From assembly GCF_016195855.1 (NCBI RefSeq), contig NZ_JACPYU010000025.1, forward strand, positions 119,431 through 183,430: DNA of 64,000 bases, in the 5' to 3' direction. Shown here one piece after another: positions 58,879-64,000 of this stretch. Origin of the DNA: Aquabacterium sp. GTDB lineage: Bacteria; Pseudomonadota; Gammaproteobacteria; Burkholderiales; Burkholderiaceae_C. The notes below the pieces were generated by a model. The model searched no databases. It saw nothing but the letters and a program-made list of their open reading frames with translations, and was not told the origin of the DNA. The stretch's first letter is position 1. The number at the start of each line of letters is the position of its first letter. A program made the position numbers and the translations under genes.

Positions 58879-59550
58879 TCAGGCTGTGGCCGCCAGGCGA
58901 TCCTTGAGCACCACACTGCCGGTGTCCTGGGTCTCGATCAGGCCACGCTCTTCCAGGTCCTTCATCACGCGCGACACCATCTCACGCGAGGCCCCCACGT
59001 GCTTGGCCAGGTCCTGACGCGACACCTTGCCGCGGATGACCTTCTCGCCAGCGTCTTCGTCGGCCATGTCCAGCAGGGCGCGGGCCACGCGGCCATAGAC
59101 GTCCAGCAAGGCCAGGGATTCGATCTGGCGGTCGGCATTACGCAGGCGCTGCACCAAGCCACGCAAAATGGCGTAGGACAGCGAGGAGTTCTCGGGCAGG
59201 CAGCGGGCAAATTCGGCACGGCCCAGCACCAGCACATCGGTCTGCACTTCGGCGCGGACCGTGGCGGAGTGGGGTTCGTTGTCGATCAGGCTCATTTCGC
59301 CCAGGTAGTCACCGGCCTCCAGCACGGCCAGGATGACCTCGCGGCCGCGCTCGTCGGAGGCCACCACGCGGGCACGGCCCGTCAGCAGGATGAACAGGGA
59401 ATTTGTCTTGCGACCGCGTTCGACGATCAGCTCGCCGCGACGGTAGCGTCGCTTGACCACGCCCTCGGCGATCGACTCGGCCTGCGCCTGAGTGAGCATC
59501 GAGAACAGCGGTACGCGCCGGATCAGATCGAGATTGGACAACATGGCCAT
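58879..59550 (-). CDS. Crp/Fnr-family transcriptional regulator
   Basis: The product is 223 aa with start at 59550, chosen because AGAGGAG lies 6 bp upstream. A cyclic-nucleotide-binding-like beta roll (about 20-115), a long dimer helix and a Crp-type winged helix follow. The recognition helix GASREMVSRVMKDLEERGLIE keeps the Arg, Glu and Arg that contact GTGA in E. coli Crp. The effector pocket GEMSLIDNEPHSATVRA has His where Crp has the cAMP-binding Arg82, so the ligand may not be cAMP. There is no N-terminal Cys set, which rules out an Fnr-type Fe-S sensor. A CRP-like site lies 53 bp upstream of its start. Confidence 0.9.
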   Translation of the reverse strand: MAMLSNLDLIRRVPLFSMLTQAQAESIAEGVVKRRYRRGELIVERGRKTNSLFILLTGRARVVASDERGREVILAVLEAGDYLGEMSLIDNEPHSATVRAEVQTDVLVLGRAEFARCLPENSSLSYAILRGLVQRLRNADRQIESLALLDVYGRVARALLDMADEDAGEKVIRGKVSRQDLAKHVGASREMVSRVMKDLEERGLIETQDTGSVVLKDRLAATA

Positions 59551-59602
59551 GGCGGCTCCTCTTTGGTCAGACTGGAATGGGCCTGTCAAGAAAACATGAA
59601 TT

Positions 59603-59622
59603 CAGGTGAGACTTTTCACCTG
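59603..59622. promoter_or_regulatory. CRP-like palindrome upstream of the Crp/Fnr gene and trxB
   Basis: CAGGTGA (59603-59609) and TCACCTG (59616-59622) are perfect inverted arms with a 6-bp spacer. The GTGA-N6-TCAC core and spacing equal the Crp/Vfr consensus. It lies between the divergent regulator and trxB starts, so it may control both. Confidence 0.6.
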
Positions 59623-59730
59623 TGCGGTGTGTGACAAACAACCTGTCTCTACAATTTTCGGCAGTGGTTCGGAAATATTGAGCACTTTATGCAGCGACAC
59701 TGCCCTCCCAAGGGCAAAAGAGCGGCGTGA

Positions 59731-60741
<1,011 letters not shown>

Positions 60742-60773
60742 GCGGGCCAGCAAGGCAAAACCACCCGGAGACT

Positions 60774-60802
60774 TTGCCAAGCGCCAATAATCTGGCTATA
60801 AT
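60774..60802 (+). promoter_or_regulatory. Strong sigma-70 promoter of rpmB-rpmG
   Basis: TTGCCA (60774-60779) and a perfect TATAAT (60797-60802) are 17 bp apart. Transcription would start near 60809, leaving about 198 nt of leader before rpmB. Confidence 0.8.
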
Positions 60803-60831
60803 CTCGGTTTTGCCGAAATTCGTCCCGGAGT

Positions 60832-60945
60832 GGGTGGCCCTTGCTGAGTTCCTTGAGAGCGCAATGAGGGTGTGAACTGCTTCCGGAAGGGTACTTACCA
60901 GGACCATCTCCAGGCAACTCAGCGATGAGTCGACGGGGCCCTGCT
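60832..60945 (+). ncRNA. Candidate structured leader of the rpmB-rpmG mRNA
   Basis: GCTGAGTT (60843-60850) is perfectly complementary to AACTCAGC (60916-60923), and GGCCC (60836-60840) to GGGCC (60936-60940), nested outside it. The intervening ~65 nt contains a smaller CTTCCGGAAG element near 60879. Several ribosomal protein mRNAs have such leaders for autoregulation; I do not recognise this as a named class. Confidence 0.35.
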
Positions 60946-61006
60946 CTGAGCACCAAGACCGCAACACCAGCGCATTCAGCGCTTTTAATGTGAACGGAGA
61001 AGCGTC

Positions 61007-61240
61007 ATGGCACGCGTCTGTCAAGTCACGGGCAAGGGCCCGATGGTCGGAAACAATGTTTCCCACGCAAACAACAAAACCAAGCGTCGTTTCCTGCCCA
61101 ACCTGCAGTACCGTCGTTTCTGGGTCGAGAGCGAAAACCGCTGGGTGCGTCTGCGCATCAGCACCGCCGCTCTGCGACTGATTGACAAAGTGGGCATCGA
61201 TCAGGTCCTGGTTGACCTGCGCGCCCGCGGCGAACTGTAA
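61007..61240 (+). CDS. rpmB: 50S ribosomal protein L28
   Basis: The product is 77 aa. [33 protein letters not shown] is the L28 signature. GGAGAAG precedes the ATG. rpmG follows after 13 bp, the usual pair in proteobacteria. Confidence 0.97.
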   Translation: MARVCQVTGKGPMVGNNVSHANNKTKRRFLPNLQYRRFWVESENRWVRLRISTAALRLIDKVGIDQVLVDLRARGEL

Positions 61241-61253
61241 TTAGGAGAGACTC

Positions 61254-61424
61254 ATGGCTGCTAAAGGCGGACGCGAAAAGATCAAGCTGGAATCCACTGC
61301 GGGTACCGGCCACTTCTACACCACCACCAAGAACAAGAAGACCACGCCCGAAAAGCTGGAATTCATGAAGTTCGACCCCAAGGCACGCAAGCACGTCGCC
61401 TACAAGGAAATCAAGCTGAAGTAA
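61254..61424 (+). CDS. rpmG: 50S ribosomal protein L33
   Basis: The product is 56 aa ([20 protein letters not shown] through [11 protein letters not shown]), a Cys-free type L33, so it does not bind zinc. TAGGAGAG gives a strong ribosome site. It is the second gene of the rpmBG operon. Confidence 0.97.
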   Translation: MAAKGGREKIKLESTAGTGHFYTTTKNKKTTPEKLEFMKFDPKARKHVAYKEIKLK

Positions 61425-61468
61425 TTCGGCGCTTCCTGCAAATTCCCGGCAGGGTCACCTGCCAGACC

Positions 61469-61504
61469 AAAAACCCGCTCAGGCGCAAGCCCGGCGGGTT
61501 TTTT
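61469..61504 (+). terminator. Rho-independent terminator of rpmB-rpmG
   Basis: AAAAACCCGC (61469-61478) pairs with GCGGG followed by TTTTTT (61494-61504) around a 15-nt loop. It lies 44 bp after the rpmG stop. Confidence 0.88.
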
Positions 61505-61525
61505 GTTGCCCGTCAACCAGGCTTC

Positions 61526-62335
61526 ATGGAAGCGCCGCAGAATGCGCCCATGGACACCTCATTGCTCGTCGGACAAGCCCTTGCCGGCAAAAAAGCCCTG
61601 ATCGTGGGCATCGCCAACGATTCATCCATTGCCTACGGCTGCGCCAAAGCCTTCCGTGACCTGGGCGCCGACGTGGCCATCACCTACCAGAACGACAAGG
61701 CTCGGCCCTTTGTCGAGCCGGTGGCGCAAGAGCTGGAGGCCGGCATCTTCATGCCGCTGGATGTGACACAGCCTGATCAGGTACGCGCGCTGTTCGACAC
61801 CATCGCCGAACGCTGGGGCCGGCTGGACCTGCTGGTCCACTCGATTGCCTTTGCACCCAAGACCGACCTGCAAAACGGCCTGCTCAACAGCTCGCCAGAG
61901 GGTTTTGCCAAGGCGATGGACATCTCCTGCCATTCCTTCCTGAGGCTGGCGCGCGAAGCGGTCCCCCTCATGACCGAGGGCGGCTGCATGTTTGCCATGA
62001 GCTACCACGGCGCCAACAAGGTCGTGCCCAACTACAATCTGATGGGGCCCGTGAAGGCCGCACTGGAGTCGGCCTGCCGCTACCTGGCGTACGAGCTGGG
62101 ACCAAAAAAAATCCGGGTGCATGCGATATCACCCGGACCGATCCAGACACGCGCGGCATCCGGCTTGAAAGAATTCGATGTGCTGCTGGCTCACGCCGTC
62201 AGCACCGCCCCCATCGGCGAGATGGTGGACGTGATGGACGTCGGGCTGACCTGTGCTTACCTGGCCAGCCCGTTTGCACGCCACCTGACGGGCTCGACCG
62301 TCTATGTGGATGGCGGCATCAACATCATGGCCTGA
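61526..62335 (+). CDS. fabI: Enoyl-[acyl-carrier-protein] reductase FabI
   Basis: The product is 269 aa from the ATG at 61526 (AGG upstream); an ATG at 61550 (MDTSLLVG) is also possible. It is an SDR of the FabI type: ALIVGIANDSSIAYGCAKAF for NADH, HSIAFAP, and SYHGANKVVPNYNLMGPVKAALE with the Tyr-x6-Lys pair. It carries out the last step of fatty acid elongation and is the triclosan target class. It stands alone after the rpmG terminator and converges on cheY. Confidence 0.93.
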   Translation: MEAPQNAPMDTSLLVGQALAGKKALIVGIANDSSIAYGCAKAFRDLGADVAITYQNDKARPFVEPVAQELEAGIFMPLDVTQPDQVRALFDTIAERWGRLDLLVHSIAFAPKTDLQNGLLNSSPEGFAKAMDISCHSFLRLAREAVPLMTEGGCMFAMSYHGANKVVPNYNLMGPVKAALESACRYLAYELGPKKIRVHAISPGPIQTRAASGLKEFDVLLAHAVSTAPIGEMVDVMDVGLTCAYLASPFARHLTGSTVYVDGGINIMA

Positions 62336-62337
62336 AG

Positions 62338-62355
62338 CAGGCCTATGGTGGCCTG
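62338..62355. terminator. Weak hairpin between convergent fabI and cheY
   Basis: CAGGCC (62338-62343) and GGCCTG (62350-62355) form a 6-bp stem with a 6-nt loop in the 25-bp gap between two convergent genes. No T-run follows on either strand. Confidence 0.3.
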
Positions 62356-62360
62356 AGCGC

Positions 62361-62726
62361 TTATTCAGCCAGCTTCTTGAAGGTGGCGATCACGGCGTCG
62401 CCCTTGAAGGGCTTGACGATCCAGCCCTTGATGCCGGCCGCCTTGCCACGCTCTTTCATGATGGGCGTGTTTTCGGTGGTCAGCATGATGATGTTGACCG
62501 AAGCATTGCCCAGCTCGCCACGGATCTTCTCGGCCATGGTCAGGCCATCCATATTGGGCATGTTGACGTCACTGACCACCAGCTTGACGCGGGGGTCCGC
62601 CTTGAGCTTGGCCAGGCCGTCACGGCCATCCACGGCCGTGATCACGTCCAGACCGTTTTTCTTCAGGAAATCACCGACTTCGTTGCGAACGGTTGCGGAG
62701 TCATCGACGACGAGAACTTGTGCCAT
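62361..62726 (-). CDS. cheY: CheY-like single-domain response regulator
   Basis: The product is 121 aa, one receiver domain only. Asp8/Asp9, phospho-acceptor Asp53 (VVSDVNMPNMDG), Thr of MLTTE and Lys of VKPF are intact. It lies directly after two CheX-like genes on the same strand, so it is probably the substrate of their phosphatase activity. Whether it acts on the flagellar motor or another target cannot be read here. Confidence 0.9.
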   Translation of the reverse strand: MAQVLVVDDSATVRNEVGDFLKKNGLDVITAVDGRDGLAKLKADPRVKLVVSDVNMPNMDGLTMAEKIRGELGNASVNIIMLTTENTPIMKERGKAAGIKGWIVKPFKGDAVIATFKKLAE

Positions 62727-62748
62727 GTTTATTCACCTCACTAAAAAA

Positions 62749-63714
62749 TCAGAAGAGCTCCAGCTCGCCCGAGTCAAACAGATCTTCAACCAGTGCTTCG
62801 TTTTCCTTGAACTTGTCAGGTGACCAGCTCAGGTTGAAGACAAAGCGTTGATACAAAACGAGATTGGGACCATCACCACCCTTGTCAGACAGCGTGTACT
62901 TGAAGCACAGCTGGGGATCCTCTGAACCGAAGGAGATATAACGGTGCAGGTGGTTGACGATGATGGGCACCTGGGAGGCGCGGCCTTCCAGTGGCTCATA
63001 GGCGATGAAGCGGTTCTTGAACGAACCCCAGACCAGGTTGGTCACTTCGCCGAGCACATGGTTGATGTCGCGGAAGTTGACCATGTCGGTCGTGATGTGG
63101 GTCTTGCCGGCCTCGACGAAACGCACCAGGGGCTGCTCTTCGGTCTGCAGCATCATGTAGCCACGGCACCAGTTGCTCTCCAGCGGGATCAGCGTGAACA
63201 GCTCGCCGTAGATGATGCGGTCGCGCACGATGTAGGGCGCTTCGGAATTGACGTCCATGTCCTTGAACTGGCTCTCCAGCGCGGCCTTGGTGATCTCCGT
63301 GATGCCGCGCACCAGCGCGTTCGGGTAGACCAGGCTGAAGATGGTCTCGTTGACCACAGGGCCCAGCTTGTCGATGTTCTCGATCGAGTAGGCCTGGGAG
63401 AACAGCCCCCTGTCGTGCTCGGAAAAGGAGTCCAGATCGTCCACGCCATTGCGGCGCAAGAAGACCGGCAATTCAGGGCGAACCTCATGGATCTCACGCG
63501 CCAGGGCAACCCCGCCGTCAGCACCACCGTAACCCTCGCACAAGAAGATCGCACCCAGGTCCACATTGGACTTGAGCACGCCCATGACGTTTTCCAGCTG
63601 GGCTTTCACACCAACCAGATTGTTCGCGTCACAGAACGCCTTGATGCGCACCGCGCAGTCCGCAGACTCTTCGAGCACCAGCACTTTGCTGACCAGCTCT
63701 GCCTTTTCAACCAT
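62749..63714 (-). CDS. Degenerate receiver-CheX fusion protein
   Basis: The product is 321 aa. The first ~130 residues have receiver-like layout (VLVLEESADCAVRIKAF, then DLGAIFLCEGYGG where the phospho-Asp should be), so the acceptor Asp seems to be lost. The C-terminal ~180 residues resemble CheX/CheC-type phosphatases, with the ExxN motif in LGEVTNLVWGSFKNRF. It ends in SGELELF. It would dephosphorylate CheY, with the dead receiver as a docking or sensing part. The start at 63714 lies 31 bp after the previous gene, and cheY follows 22 bp later. Confidence 0.7.
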   Translation of the reverse strand: MVEKAELVSKVLVLEESADCAVRIKAFCDANNLVGVKAQLENVMGVLKSNVDLGAIFLCEGYGGADGGVALAREIHEVRPELPVFLRRNGVDDLDSFSEHDRGLFSQAYSIENIDKLGPVVNETIFSLVYPNALVRGITEITKAALESQFKDMDVNSEAPYIVRDRIIYGELFTLIPLESNWCRGYMMLQTEEQPLVRFVEAGKTHITTDMVNFRDINHVLGEVTNLVWGSFKNRFIAYEPLEGRASQVPIIVNHLHRYISFGSEDPQLCFKYTLSDKGGDGPNLVLYQRFVFNLSWSPDKFKENEALVEDLFDSGELELF

Positions 63715-63745
63715 GATCCAAATCCTTGTGATGGTGAGGGGACGA

Positions 63746-64000
63746 CTAGAACAGCTCCAGCTCGCCGTTGCTCTCTTCGGTCTGAGTCATATCGACCGTG
63801 AAGTCGATATCTGCAAAGTCACAGACGCACAGGCTGGCGTGCATCGTGAAGTTGTCGTTGATCGAGATCTTGAAATGCTGTGTGTAGCCTGCATCCAGTT
63901 CGGTCAGGTAGTCCACGCATTCGCGGTCCAGCACATTGGGCGTGGACATGCCCAGATGCGGAAAGTGGTTGCCCAGCTCTCGGTTGAGGGCACCACAGAA
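63746..64000 (-). CDS. CheX-like protein, 3' part (partial)
   Basis: The frame stays open to the right edge, so only the last 84 residues are seen. FCGALNRELGNHFPHLGMSTPNVLDREC and the following strand FKISINDNFTMHASLCVCDF fit the C-terminal half of CheX-type domains. The ATG at 63949 is internal to that domain and probably not the start. The protein ends in NGELELF, nearly the same last seven residues as the next gene's product. Confidence 0.6.
   Translation of the reverse strand, partial: FCGALNRELGNHFPHLGMSTPNVLDRECVDYLTELDAGYTQHFKISINDNFTMHASLCVCDFADIDFTVDMTQTEESNGELELF

Noticed and set aside
59629..59655. trxB promoter with TACAAT
   Set aside because: TACAAT at 59650-59655 is a fair -10, but the nearest -35-like GTGACA is only 13 bp away, so the pair is not supported.

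Overview
The window is 64 kb of GC-rich DNA from a bacterial chromosome. Gene order and protein types point to a betaproteobacterium of the order Burkholderiales: a trxB / Crp-type regulator / ftsK / lolA / rarA neighbourhood, a group-3d type soluble [NiFe] hydrogenase with its hyp genes, and an Imp/Hcp-type type VI secretion (T6SS) locus. This is an inference from gene content, not a database match. No rRNA, tRNA, insertion sequence, integrase or CRISPR array was recognised.

Layout. 1-1001: end of an unknown gene and a heme-binding beta-barrel (nitrobindin-like) gene. 1139-12242: one tightly packed block hypB-hypF-hypC-hypD-hypE-hoxF-hoxU-hoxY-hoxH-hoxW-hypA, which encodes a cytoplasmic NAD-coupled [NiFe] hydrogenase with its diaphorase half (HoxFU), hydrogenase half (HoxYH), C-terminal protease and nickel/CN/CO insertion machinery. 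12339-16531: a short KdpD-like sensor kinase, a KdpE-like regulator and a Kup potassium transporter. 16521-19174: a cytochrome P450 and a divergent AraC-type regulator. 19164-23233: an unsaturated fatty-acid oxidation module (dienoyl-CoA isomerase, NTF2-like protein, FadH broken by an in-frame amber codon) and its divergent PadR-type regulator with paired palindromes. 23272-27657: three membrane-bound GGDEF proteins in a row. 27994-36071: an unassigned metabolic group with an FAD dehydrogenase, two TPP enzymes, a KAS III-like protein without its catalytic Cys, and a flavin amine oxidase. 36080-37625: two paralogous single-span proteins built from V/I-P-I repeats.

37947-51277: T6SS genes. A minus-strand run (TPR lipoprotein, tssB, tssC, hcp, tssE, tssF, tssG, tssH/clpV and a 118-aa unknown) diverges from plus-strand tssJ-tssK-tssL. 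tssM, tssA, vgrG and PAAR genes are not in the window. The middle of this locus (about 41.9-46.6 kb) has visibly lower GC than both flanks.

51287-64000: housekeeping genes. These are rarA, a 35-aa membrane ORF, a DEAD-box helicase with a long leader and an RGG-like tail, lolA, ftsK, a Crp/Fnr regulator with a CRP-like operator upstream, trxB, rpmB-rpmG, fabI, and a chemotaxis group (cheY and two CheX-like genes, the last cut by the window edge).

The points most worth following up are the fadH amber codon, the PadR palindrome pair, the KAS III-like protein and its SD-masking hairpin, the V/I-P-I repeat pair, the KdpDE-Kup operon, and the shared C-terminal peptide of the CheX-like proteins.
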